Positions 21,850 through 32,109 of a stretch of 64,000 bases of DNA are shown in pieces. The stretch comes from Aradus depressus. Taxonomy: Eukaryota > Arthropoda > Insecta > Hemiptera > Aradidae. The notes beneath the pieces are model-generated. The model did not search any database, had not been told where the DNA came from, and saw nothing but the letters and a program-made list of their open reading frames with translations. The translations under genes were made by a program, and so were the position numbers. Position 1 is the first letter of the stretch. Each line of letters starts with the position of its first letter. The stretch covers positions 18,690,480 to 18,754,479 of the forward strand of contig OY759218.1 in assembly GCA_963662175.1 (NCBI GenBank). The letters run 5' to 3'.

Positions 21850-22110
21850 CACTGGTTCACGAGGGAACTAAGGGACATACTCTGTCGGAACTGCGGAGAT
21901 GCAGGCAGGACATGTGGTAAGGAGCGAACAAGAAGGTGACGATGTAGGAAAACCCAGGATGACCAAGGCGCGGCTGTCGAACAACGTGTCGACTAGATTG
22001 GGACAGGAGCTCGTTTGGATGGCGGAGGATATGCAAGGCTACATAGAAGAGGTTCCAAGACAGATCCCTGGGACACTTCAAATTGTTCGATTGTTCAAGT
22101 GTATTCACTC
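21850..22110 (+). pseudogene. LINE C-terminal tail, degenerate
   Basis: The plus frame from 21899 reads QAGHVVRSEQEGDDVGKPRM and later LVWMAEDMQGYIEE. This resembles the GH-VRM ... GRPR-RW-D-V--DL tail of RTE/CR1 LINEs, of which 17447-17599 is a clean example. Identity is low and no 3' end or TSD was found. Confidence 0.5.
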
Positions 22111-22971
22111 AAGCGTCTATTCGCTAAAAAGTCTACTCACTGCATCTCTAATGTCCTTCTGTTGCACATGAACGCTGGATCAACCGAGTGTATCTGAGCC
22201 TCCTGCTATAAATATGCATTTCTACTTCCACTCCCCGCAAGTTATTGATTTCTGCCATCTCCCCCAACCCACAATTAAAATCCCTCTCCCTTTAACTCCA
22301 TACATTATCAATTTTAAGACCCCAAAAGTTTTGATATGCATTAATTGAAAATAAGGGAGAAAGTTGGAGGAAGAAGGGAGGAAGTCCTGTCGTCACATTG
22401 GTGGGGGGCCTCCAACAGACATAGCACCTTCTGTTAACCCTACAGCCAGGGGCTTAACATTAAATTTTGGGCTCCCAGCAGACATTTTCCTTGGTTCTGC
22501 TACACTCTTTCAGAAATGGACGTTTTTTGAACAAAGCCTACGAGTAGATTTTTACTTGTTCATTCGTTATATAAATTACTAGTTATTCGCGGTATTCTGT
22601 ATTCATGCTAAATTTCTTTATTCGTTATTCGTAACTCTCTACATAGTTTTTTTTTCTTAAACAAGAAACATTTGAAAGTTTGGACATTAGCACTCAATTT
22701 GAAGCTAAATGAAAGTTTTACTTCATTCTTTAAAGAAAAAAAAAAGAATGAAAAGAAAACGGATCTCAAAAATATTTTTCTTTCATAACTAAAATAAATA
22801 CAACACAATTTATTTTTACATAATTGAAAATTACAATAATAATGCAGGTCTATATAAACAATAATACTTATCCTATGCAATGAGATATATTGTCAATAAT
22901 TTATTTTTATCTCAAACGGTCGATTAATTTTGGAGAGAGCGAATACTTAGTTGCTGGAAAGAAATAATAAT
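22111..22971. other. unassigned AT-rich DNA
   Basis: No gene recognised. Small frames at 22364-22582 (+) and 22608-22880 (-) show no domain. Confidence 0.4.
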
Positions 22972-22973
22972 TA

Positions 22974-23341
22974 TAGTAGAACCTCGATTATCCCGGATAA
23001 TGGGGGGGGGGGAGGGGGGGGGGGAGAGAGGTCCGGATTAATGAAAACTGTGTGTACATTGTCATGTTATAACGTTATAAGGGCTTGAAATATGAAGTAA
23101 TCCTTCTTTGTTTTTTATGCGGTTCGAAATGATTTTCCTTACTTCAGTTCTAATTTTTCTCAAATTCATGAAATGGAAGTCAAAATTTTCCTCTTCGCAG
23201 AAGTTGAGGAGGACATGAACTGGCTCCATTGCTTGACTTGTCTGAATGTTTTCTTCTTTAGCGCCTCTAAGTTTCTAGGAATCTATACTTACTGCTTACA
23301 CACCACGGATAATCGAGGCACGGTTAATCAAGGTTCTGCTG
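22974..23341. mobile_element. pogo/Tigger-like MITE
   Basis: Flanked by TA. Left end tagtagaacctcgattatcc; right end is the inverted form ggttaatcaaggttctgctg. The CAGTAGAACCTCGATTA-type end is characteristic of Tigger/pogo. A G-run follows the left end. The minus strand of 23165-23270 shows LEALKKKTFRQVKQWSQF, possibly a remnant of a transposase C-terminus, but this is weak. Confidence 0.8.
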
Positions 23342-23434
23342 TATTTCTATTTATGCAACTAACGTTCATTATAAAGAAAAAAAAAAGTTTTTTAGTTTTA
23401 TTTCTTATACAAGTTGCTTTAAATACTTACCATT

Positions 23435-24118
23435 TTACTTCCCCGTTCCAATTCCATGTTTTTCAACCCTCTGATTCCAAAAATGAAAAACTAATCACCT
23501 GCAATACCTCCCCAGCAACTAAAAATTAATCTACCATTTAAGATAAAAAATCAACATTTGACTTACATATGAACTACTGAATACTCATACTGAATTTTTT
23601 GTCGATATAAACATTACATTGGCGCTTATTAGAATTTCTGTATCTCCCTGAGATTGACTGAAAATCAGGAACTGCATTTGTGCCAGTAAATATGAGACAT
23701 ATTATTTACACATGAATTAACTGGAGGTGCGAAAAAAAAAGTAGAAATTCACCAGCAATTCCTAGCGCGAACTAATAAACGAAGTTTTCGCTCACTGATA
23801 TTATATAACCGATTTCCTTGAAAATCAATAGGTGTTTGATTCAGTGACTGTTATTTCAACAGTTATTAGTGTTTTTGAGAACAGCCCCCCTCCACTGGTC
23901 CCTACCTTCCCTTTGACCGATTTGTCTGAAAATCAATATGTGACCTTATGAGATTCAGGACACTCATTAAATTTCGTGTTGATATATTCATTTTTTTGGA
24001 AATTATGTTCACAGACACACTTGGACACATACAGGAGTTTGTTTCATGTTTGGAATTAGAGGTATGGAAGACTTGATATACCGGTGAAAAATTAAATATC
24101 AATAACATAACTCGTATA
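23435..24118 (+). repeat. repeat A, decayed copy
   Basis: Starts ttacttccccgttcc and includes acttacatatgaactactga and attacattggcgcttattag. A second half from about 23805 has gaccgatttgtctgaaaatc and ttcgtgttgatatattcatt. The distal end is split by the S1 insertion at 24119 and resumes after 24378. Confidence 0.75.
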
Positions 24119-24366
24119 ACTTCTAAGTTGAGGAACGCGGACATATTGTGGAATTTGTAATAAATAAATAAAACAAACTTATTTTTTGAAATATTGTCTA
24201 TTCCACTAAAGATATTTATAAAAATAAAACTACCGGTTTCGGGCTCACACCATCATTAGTTCATAACTAGACTTGACGATGGTGTGAGGCCGAAACAGGT
24301 AGTTTTATTTTTATAAATATCTTTAGTGGAATAGACAATATTTCAAAAAATAAGTTTGTTTTATTT
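24119..24366 (+). mobile_element. palindromic (snapback) retroposon, S1 family
   Basis: 248 bp, flanked by a 12-bp TSD with one mismatch: ataactcgtata (24107-24118) and ataactagtata (24367-24378). The leader 24119-24161 contains gaggaacgcggacatattgt, as at 10694-10739. Arms 24165-24258 and 24272-24366 are inverted repeats of about 95 bp. Each arm carries a hammerhead-like core; the plus-strand one is at 24272-24296. Confidence 0.93.
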
Positions 24367-24378
24367 ATAACTAGTATA

Positions 24379-24894
24379 GCTTTGGTCCAGGCTGTAACAA
24401 TATCTGTATATCTGTCATTGTTTATGGATATTTAAAAAAAATCTATATTCTGTGTGCTTAACTTATCGAATCAACCTAACCATATTCAGGAATTGATCCA
24501 GATATTCTATTCCATTCTCCTTCCCATCTAATTTAAAATAATTTAATATTTAATAGAAAAAGAAGAAATAAAAAAAAAAAATGTTTGAGGGAGGTTTGTC
24601 CCTTGAGGGCAAGTTGGACATTATATGAATGGAATGGGATCAGGCGAGGTAGATCGGAACCGCATTAATGATGAAATAACTAATTTCAGAGAAGGGCAGA
24701 AAAAACTCGATGGGGTGGAACAGAACTGAGCTGAAGCCCTTTTTTAAATTCATTCTCGTTTATTAAGTTACATCTATCACCCGCCTCCTCTCCATTCTGT
24801 CTATATTTTTGAAATGTTATTTATTCGTTATTCGTTTTACTTGCCCGTAGGAAAGGTTAAGTAGTCATGAAAAAAATAGATTTTGGGTTTGATG
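24379..24894. other. unassigned AT-rich DNA
   Basis: Includes the last bases of the interrupted repeat A (gctttgg). Otherwise unassigned. Confidence 0.4.
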
Positions 24895-25040
24895 CTTTAC
24901 ATACTCTTCGGATGAGACGTTGTGCGATGGATCCGAGAATCAGGAAATCGTTAAAGGCCCCTAAGTAAAACTAAACTTAGGTTGCCAACGTATAGGACTC
25001 CGAACGTTCATCAGAGCCACGAAAGAAGACCAGGATCACT
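24895..25040 (+). mobile_element. SINE body fragment, decayed
   Basis: Has cttcggatgagacgttgtgc, gaaatcgttaaaggcccct, aggactccgaacg and agagccacgaaagaag, in the SINE body order. The tRNA-like head and tail are lost. Confidence 0.65.
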
Positions 25041-25099
25041 AAAACAAAACATAGTTTAGAGGAAATGATGTAATCAATATATTTAAAAAAACTGAACAA

Positions 25100-25425
25100 T
25101 TCGACATATATTGTATGTGAATCCAGAAGCTGAAGAAGGACGACAACTAATTTTCTGCGAAATCGTCCGAAGGGAAAAGAGGGATCAGAGGAGTGGAGGG
25201 CTCAACTATAAAACTAGTAAATGCCGATGTAATGAATGTATCGACACGAAAATATATATGAGAATTGAAAAGTACCTGGTTAAGAAAAACTATTGGTTTT
25301 CAGCAAAATTGATCAAAGAGAACATGGATTAAAAGGGAGAGTAAAGTTTCTAATATCAATGGTCTCCATCCTCTCAAGTCCAAATTTTTGTTGAGTACAA
25401 TTAAAACGAGTTATTGGCTGACGTA
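25100..25425 (-). repeat. repeat A fragment, reverse
   Basis: Contains tgtatgtgaatccagaagct, ttttctgcgaaatcgtccga and aaatgccgatgtaatgaatg. Ends are lost. Confidence 0.7.
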
Positions 25426-25562
25426 AATATAGGGTGTGCTATGAAATTACTGCACAAAGATAAATGTTAACCCACATTACTAAAATGGCCTGCAAAATGA
25501 GGGATATACTAACCCGCACAACCAAGAAATGGTGATGGACCATTTCACTGAAAGAAATGTGG

Positions 25563-25750
25563 GGATGCAGGTAGCACAGACGGTAGCATGCTTGTCTACT
25601 ATGTTCAAGATCAAGGGTTCAAACCGGGCTCAGGTTAGGTTGTATGTCGTCTTTCGGAGGGGACGTTAAATTGTGGTTAAGATGTCAGGTATTCAATCGA
25701 AAAGAAATTCCACCCCAATTAAACCTAGGTAGGCATAATGTAGAAATACC
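25563..25750 (+). mobile_element. diverged tRNA-derived SINE subfamily
   Basis: The head has an A-box-like tagcacagacggtagcatg and a strong B box (gggttcaaacc). The body shares tcgtctttcggaggggacgt, gatgtcaggtattc and cctaggtaggca with the main SINE but at clearly lower identity. Probably an older or sister subfamily. No TSD was resolved. Confidence 0.75.
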
Positions 25751-25955
25751 AGGGAAGGGATAAGAGAATTGGATGCTTAGGTCCTTAGATGCACACACCA
25801 TCCCACCAACTACATCTACACATGAAAATACAGATATTTTTCCTGTTTATATTGCATTGTTTATATACCCATAATCAAAAAGTTCTGAAACACCTGAATA
25901 TCTCGAGTTCCACTGATCGCACGTGTTTCGGAAAAGGCTCGTTAGAAAGCAATAT
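25751..25955. other. unassigned DNA
   Basis: No supported feature. Confidence 0.35.
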
Positions 25956-26390
25956 ATCAGAAGACACGGCAGTGTCTCTGGCCAAATCCGAAAAAAATGT
26001 CGAAAGACACTGCTGTGTTACTTTTCTCGTGACACCAAATTTTTTGGCATTTTTTGCATAGAAAAAAGTATATTATTCATTAACAAAATGATGTTTTTCC
26101 GACATAGCCGTCTGGAGAACTCCGAGCTGAACAGAATAAAAAAAAAGTAGCCAAAAAGAATTATTTTTGACCGAGTTTCGAAGGGTCAAAATTGGAAAAA
26201 AATAACTTTTTTTTCTTTTTCCTTTTTCAGTGTCCAGGCGTCCGGATGACGTCATTTTTTTAAATGTATAATAAATATCATGTGATCTATATATGCAAAT
26301 ATAAAGACAAAAAAATATATATAATAAAAAATAACCCAATATTATAACGAGAAGATTTCGTACTTGGCCGTGCTTTTCAGTTTTACTGAA
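25956..26390 (+). repeat. repeat B, internally deleted
   Basis: Same left end and TGACGTCA (26247-26254) as the full copy, then a jump from attataacga to the right end gtacttggccgtgcttttca. About 250 bp of the inner right half is missing. Confidence 0.85.
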
Positions 26391-27155
26391 TTTCGTCTAT
26401 ACTCTAATCACAAACAAATAAAACAAACAAATTACGAATAATTGTTGTGTTTTTCAGAAAATATGTGAAAACTGTACCATATAAAGCCCACCTATATTCT
26501 TTATATATATTGAGATATTCATATGTATAGTTAGAAAGAGCGAATATTGAATCTACCCTTCAATGGAGGCGCTCTACACTCATTAACTTTAAAATTTCTT
26601 ATGGAATGGAAAGTCTTTTAATATGAAGCAACATTTTTTTTTTTTGTATGTTTAAAAATATTGTCCCATTAATATAGAATATTGTTCTTCCAAAAATTGT
26701 AATTCATTCTCACCCAAATTGAAAAAATGAAGCTAATTATTCTAGTTTCTAAAATTCCATCAAATAAGCTTTTGAATGAAGTGTTACAAGACATTTCTCG
26801 TACTAGTTAGGTATAGTTTTCCTTTGATATTAATCAAAATTTGTTCAAATTAATATGGTGATGATTATAATAGCTCTATAAAATATTTATTCAACACACT
26901 TGAAATTTAAGCAATATAATTGCATTTATATATTTTTAAAGTTAAAAAAAAAGCATTTTTCTATATTATTAGCGTTTGCGTCTAACAAAATACGATTATC
27001 TACCCGTCATTTTGATGGAGGGTTCGTAACAAACGAGAATTGTGGTTAGTATTTTAGATTTAAACTGTATTTATTTCCTGAATTAAATCAACTGAAATTT
27101 GGATTCTGTGGCATCTTACCTCAAGATGGTGACATGATATCTCAGGCTGTAAAAT
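26391..27155. other. unassigned AT-rich DNA
   Basis: No gene or family recognised. Confidence 0.4.
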
Positions 27156-27164
27156 AAACAGAGT

Positions 27165-27885
27165 CTGAACTATCACAGATTTTATTATTTTGTGCTAGAC
27201 AACTTTCGAGGTTGCCCTCATCATCAGGCTATCTGATAAAACATTTTATTTTAACATAGACATTTAAAAAAGTAAAATAAATATATAAAATTGTGTAATA
27301 TAAAACTACTAAAAGTAGTGACTCAGATGTGGAACAGGAAAAACATATCTGTCCTCATCTATAAAATTTTTCATTGTTATTTTTTTTAATAGTTAGTTTA
27401 TTTATTACACTGTTTTATTTATTTCACCTTTTTAAGTTTCTATTTAAAAAAAAATGTTTAACAAAGAGCGTGATGATGAGAGCAGTATCGAAAGCCGACT
27501 AGTACAAAATAATAACATATGAGAGAGGTTATACTACGGTTGCCCTCATTATCAAGCTCTTTAAAATTTTTTTTTTTAACATAGCAATTTAAAAACGTAA
27601 AATAAATATATAAAATACTGTAATAAATAAACTACCTAATCAAAAAGAGTTGTGACTCTAATGGAAACAGAAAAAAATTATCTCTCTTCCACCATGAAAA
27701 TTTAAATTGTTAATTTTTTTAAATGTAAATCTATACATGTTAAAGGTAGATCTATATATGTTTTATTTATTTCGTCTATTTAAATTGCTATAATTATAAA
27801 AAAAAGTTTTATCAGATAGCCTGATGATGAGTGCAACCTCGAAAGCCTACTAGCACAAAATAATAAAATCTGTTAAAGGTCAGAC
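27165..27885. mobile_element. Penelope-like cluster of inverted terminal units
   Basis: Outer arms are inverted: 27165-27235 (tttattattttgtgctaga) and 27815-27885 (gcacaaaataataaaatct). Inner parts form a second inverted pair. Hammerhead-like cores appear four times: minus at 27203-27227, plus at 27470-27494, minus (decayed) at 27536-27556, plus at 27821-27845. The arrangement looks like two units in head-to-head or tail-to-tail order, each with a core at both ends. No protein is coded. Confidence 0.7.
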
Positions 27886-28264
27886 ACAACCTGTGAAATA
27901 ATCACTTTTCACTACAAGAGCCATGAAGAACCTGTAAGACTGGTTTCATCGAGAAAAACCAAAAACTGACCTCCGAAACTAAGTTGAGTCACACTTGAGC
28001 AATGCGCTGTACGAAGACTTGTAGAATGAATGGGCGAATCCGAGGTGTCTTCAAGAAGAGAAGAAAGGAAAGAATCCAGTGAAATAGGACTTGGGGGGCC
28101 TAATGAAAACCCAAATGCAGAGAACAACGAAAGAGTAGCATTTGTTAATAATGTCGCCTTAATTCTCTCCATTTCATCAAGAAAAGGAAAACTTCTTTTT
28201 TATTTATTTCACTGGTTAATTATTTCCTATACTGGGGGGGGGGGACAGAAGAGAAATGTTAATT
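27886..28264. other. unassigned DNA
   Basis: Open frames on both strands (27912-28172 minus, 28030-28195 plus) show no recognised domain. Confidence 0.35.
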
Positions 28265-29400
28265 GCTTTTTTTTTTCTTGTTTTGTTTTGTTTTCTTGTT
28301 CTTTTAAAGATCCATCTTCATTTTTTTACCTTCCCCCTCTCTCTTGCTCTTATCTCTCCAGTCTAAATCGACTACCTTGTATGAAACTTTTTTTCTTTCC
28401 CTCTCTCTTCAGATATTCTTTTTTCTGTTTCTATAATACCACATTTGCTATTGACAATAGTAATATATATTTATATGGTGATGTCAATAGCATATATATT
28501 CAAAAAAATTAATTTCCATACATGGTTAATGTTATATTTTCTTGCTTTTTTAAACATCCATCTTTATTTTCTTACCTTCTCCCGCTTTCTTCCACTTATC
28601 TCTGCAGTCTAATTGTATGAAACATTTTTTTTTCTCTCTCTCTCGTCAGATTTCATTATTTCTTCTTGTAAAATATCACATATGCTGTTCACAAGATTTA
28701 TATGTTGTTGGCAGTGTCAAAACCATATTTGCAAATATAAATTTCCATATGTGGTTCTTGTTATGCTTTCTTGTTCTTTCAAAGATCCATCTTAATTTTT
28801 TTACCTTCTCTCTCTCTCAATTCCTATTATCTCTCCAGTCTAAACCGACTATCTTGTATGAAACTTCCTTCTCTTCAGAAATCTTTATTTCTTCTTATAT
28901 AATATATTATAATACCACATTTGCTGTCCACAATGTCAATAGCATATATGCAAAATTAAATTTCTATATACGGTTCTTGTTATGTTTTCTTGTTCTTTTA
29001 AAGATCCATCTTCATTTTTTTACCTTCTCCGTCACTCTTGCTCTTATCTTTCCAGCCTAAATGTATGAAAGATTTATTTTCTCTCTCTCATCAGATATCA
29101 TTATTGCTTCTTGTAAAATGTCACATTTGCTGTTCACAAGATATATATGCTGTTGGCAGTGTCAAAAGCATATATGCAAATATAAATTTTCATATATACT
29201 TCTTGTATTGTTTTCTTATTCTTTTAAAGATATTAAAGATACATCTTCATTTTTACCTTCCCCTTTTTCCTGCAGATATCGAGTACTATATTGCTTATTC
29301 TATAATATCACATTTTCTGTTTATAATATGTTGTTCGTAATGTCAATAACATATATGAAGAAATAAATTTGCGTATATAATTCTTGTTATGTTTCTTGTT
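28265..29400 (+). repeat. tandem array, ~230-bp units
   Basis: Five units marked by aaagatccatctt at 28307, 28551, 28780, 29001 and about 29238. Each continues with a T/C-rich block, tctccagtctaa, tgtatgaaac, a second CT block ending in cag, and cacatttgctgttcacaa ... gtcaatagcatatatgcaaa. The spacing is 221-244 bp. Each unit repeats polypyrimidine-AG blocks resembling splice acceptors, which is probably coincidental. Confidence 0.85.
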
Positions 29401-29504
29401 GTCTTAAAATACGTAATGCATATTTATTTTTTAGAAGTCAAGGACAGTTCCACTTGTGGTACGAGTAGATATGGAGACAGACCTTAAAAAGGATATCTTC
29501 GAAG

Positions 29505-29640
29505 GAACTCTGTCAAAAAAATTAATAAAAAAACAATAATAGAAAAATCATGTTTCATGTCCAAAAACATTATTTAATACATAGCTTACAATTTTTTTTT
29601 AAAGAAAAAACTTCCGTTTCCGAATAGAGGTGTAGCGTTC
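29505..29640. repeat. dispersed repeat, copy 1
   Basis: Contains aaaaatcatgtttcatgtcc, tatttaatacatagctta and an adjacent gaactctgtc. A second copy is at 62985-63105. Both end in the same region rich in A and T. Origin unknown. Confidence 0.55.
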
Positions 29641-29764
29641 TAGACCCTTGCTATGGTATAAAACACGGCATTTCTCTTTAATAAACCTTTCATTAAATTC
29701 ACACACTATTTTTATATATATATATTCGTTTTCGTTCTCTATTTATTTATTATAATTTGGATGT

Positions 29765-30419
29765 TAGAAGGTGAACGACAAGAAGACAGTTCACATCGTC
29801 TTCACCCTTCGTCGAAAATATACCTACCCTCCAGTGTATCTTAACTAAAATCCCATCCCTTTAAAAAACGAAGTCCGCTATCTAGGCCTTATACTCCTCT
29901 GTAAAAAGACAAGAAATGGACAGACGTTATAAACTTTTACTAAGACTACTAGACCAAAGATCCAAATTAACTTTGAAAACAAAACGACTTATATACAATG
30001 CAGTACTCAACACTATGTGGAGTTAAAGACTCGAACTCTGGGGTTCTGCCAAGGCTTCCAATCTCCAGCGCATCCAATCCTTTCAATCCAAAAGCCCTTC
30101 GTAAAATAGCCAATGCTCCTTATTACGTCTCCAACAAAACTTTTCACACTGACCTTAACGTACCTTTGTCACCGTACAAAAAATGTTTTTCCCTTCTTAG
30201 TTCTCACAATAATCCTCTAGTCCGTGCCCTCCATTCTGCCATACTTCCCAAACGAAGGCTTAAGCGTCAATGGCCTAGAGACCTCCTTATCAGCAGCAGT
30301 GACAGTGACAGTGATTAGTTACAAATGAGACTCTAGACATTGCCATTATCTCTCTATTAGCATATTTTCTTGTTGTATACATTTTTATACAGTTGTAAAT
30401 AAAAAAAATTTGGTTGTAT
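29765..30419 (+). mobile_element. Jockey-like LINE 3' fragment
   Basis: C-terminal reverse transcriptase sequence with several frameshifts. Motifs in order: VRYLGL, RQEMDRRYKLLLRLLDQRS, LELWGSAKASNLQRIQSFQ, RKIANAPYYVSNKTFHTDLN and RRLKRQWPRDL with an acidic SSSDSDSD end at 30318. A 3' UTR and oligo-A run follow to 30419. The endonuclease and RT catalytic core are absent. Same family as 17731-18320 (minus). Confidence 0.9.
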
Positions 30420-31084
30420 CCTTCATTCTGAAATTCAAAATTAATACACTTCAGGAACATTGGTTAGTTACAGGAATACTAGTGACATCTGCAAAAAGGA
30501 ATTCTTTTCCGAAACATGGTAAGTAGCAATTACTACAAATTGTTTGAATGAAACAGACAGTACCTTGTAGAGCTCGCAAAAAAAACAAAAAAAAAAAAAA
30601 ACGTGAGAAAGGAATGTAAAGGAACATCTGAGAAACGGATTAAATTTGTTGAAGATTGAGTCCAATTTAATCTTCAGTAGGGTTCAATTGCTTAGATTGT
30701 TAAAAGGGTTTTATTGGGATTAAACGGCATTGTTTATCGACTCCTTTAATATTAATCCCTCTTGAAGGCTTCACATCTCTAAAAGAGGTAGATTCTTCTA
30801 ATATAGTTGGGTTTATTTGCGTCTCCTCATCTTCCGTCTCCCCCACCCCCCTCCCCACGCTGTCTCCTATTGGCTAATTTAAACGCTTCCATTTGACGCT
30901 ATAATTAAAAAGCCTCCTTTCTTCTATTGGATACAATTTGTCATCTTCACGGCTCTGTCTTCGTCTCTTCATTAAGACCAACCTTTTATTTGTTCTTTAT
31001 TTCCTTTCATCTTAGCCAGAACTCTATTAGAAAATTCATCAAGATCCATTTACTTTCCTTACTATCGTTTTTACTTTCTTATAC
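30420..31084. other. unassigned DNA
   Basis: AT-rich, no supported gene. The last 20 bases (gtttttactttcttatacc) match the start of repeat C, from which the adjoining minisatellite may have grown. Confidence 0.4.
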
Positions 31085-31359
31085 CTATAGTATACCAATA
31101 GTATACCTATAGTATACCTATATTATACCTATATTATACCTATAGTATACCTATAGTATACTTATAGTATACCTATATTATACCAATAGTATACTTATAG
31201 TATACCAATAGTATACCAATAGTATACCTATAGTATACCTATATTATACCAATAGCATACCTATATTATACCAATAGAATACCAATAGTATACCTATAGT
31301 ATACCACTATTATACCAATAGTATACCTATAGTATACCAATAGTGTACCTATATTATGT
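31085..31359. repeat. 11-bp minisatellite, 25 units
   Basis: Exactly 275 bp = 25 x 11 bp, with no unit of a different length. Two main variants, ctatagtatac and caatagtatac, are interspersed, plus ctatattatac. Every unit centres on the palindrome GTATAC or a one-base variant. Confidence 0.95.
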
Positions 31360-32109
31360 GTATATAGTACTTTTTATTATAAAAATTCACAATATATTAT
31401 ATTAACAGCGTGAGGGATGAGAATTTGAAGTGAGTTTGGTCGTTCAAGCAGTTCCCATTTTTCCTAGTTCTAATCATTTCCAGCTGTTCCAGAGAGTCAA
31501 GCTGTCTAAGTTTTTCACAAAGATGGATGTACTTTATTCCCTTATGTGACCCATATCATTGATATGTTTAGCCAATGTAAATTCTTCCTTATTTCAGAAG
31601 TGTGTTCTTTGATGCATTCTATAAACAATATGCAATCTTTTTCTTCACCAGGAAAATACTCTGAAACAAATTGCGTGTAATTTTTCAGATTCTTTTTTTT
31701 TTTTTGTTTTTTTTTTTGTTTTTTAATTATCAGACGCAAAGAAAGAAGAGATGAAATGCATTTTAAATCCCTTGGTGAAAGGTCTGATGAATATGGTCAT
31801 TTAAAACGATTGAGAAGAGCGATAAGGAAGAGGGAAGGGGGAGCTTGAAACAAAAATATGGAGCGCTATTTAGGGAGAAAGGGATGCTGGGAGGGAGAAG
31901 GGAATATCTTTGATTATTCATTTCTAGTAATGGGAAAGATTCCAGGATAATGCTCTCTCCTCTTGCCGGTTCTGTCTCTCTCAATATCTCTCTCCCTTCC
32001 ATTAACAGATTAATCGATCCCAGATGAAACGGCAATCTCATTACACAGCCTCCGAGTACACTCTCTGTTTTACAAATCCCCATGTCTCATAGCTTTTCAT
32101 ACTCAAAAA
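31360..32109. other. unassigned DNA
   Basis: 31542-31739 minus has an open frame with YTQFVSEYFPGEEKDCILF, which looks protein-like but is not recognised. Poly-T blocks at 31690-31720. Confidence 0.35.

Noticed and set aside
31085..31359. CRISPR-like array
   Set aside because: Units are contiguous 11-mers without spacers and the DNA is eukaryotic; it is a minisatellite.
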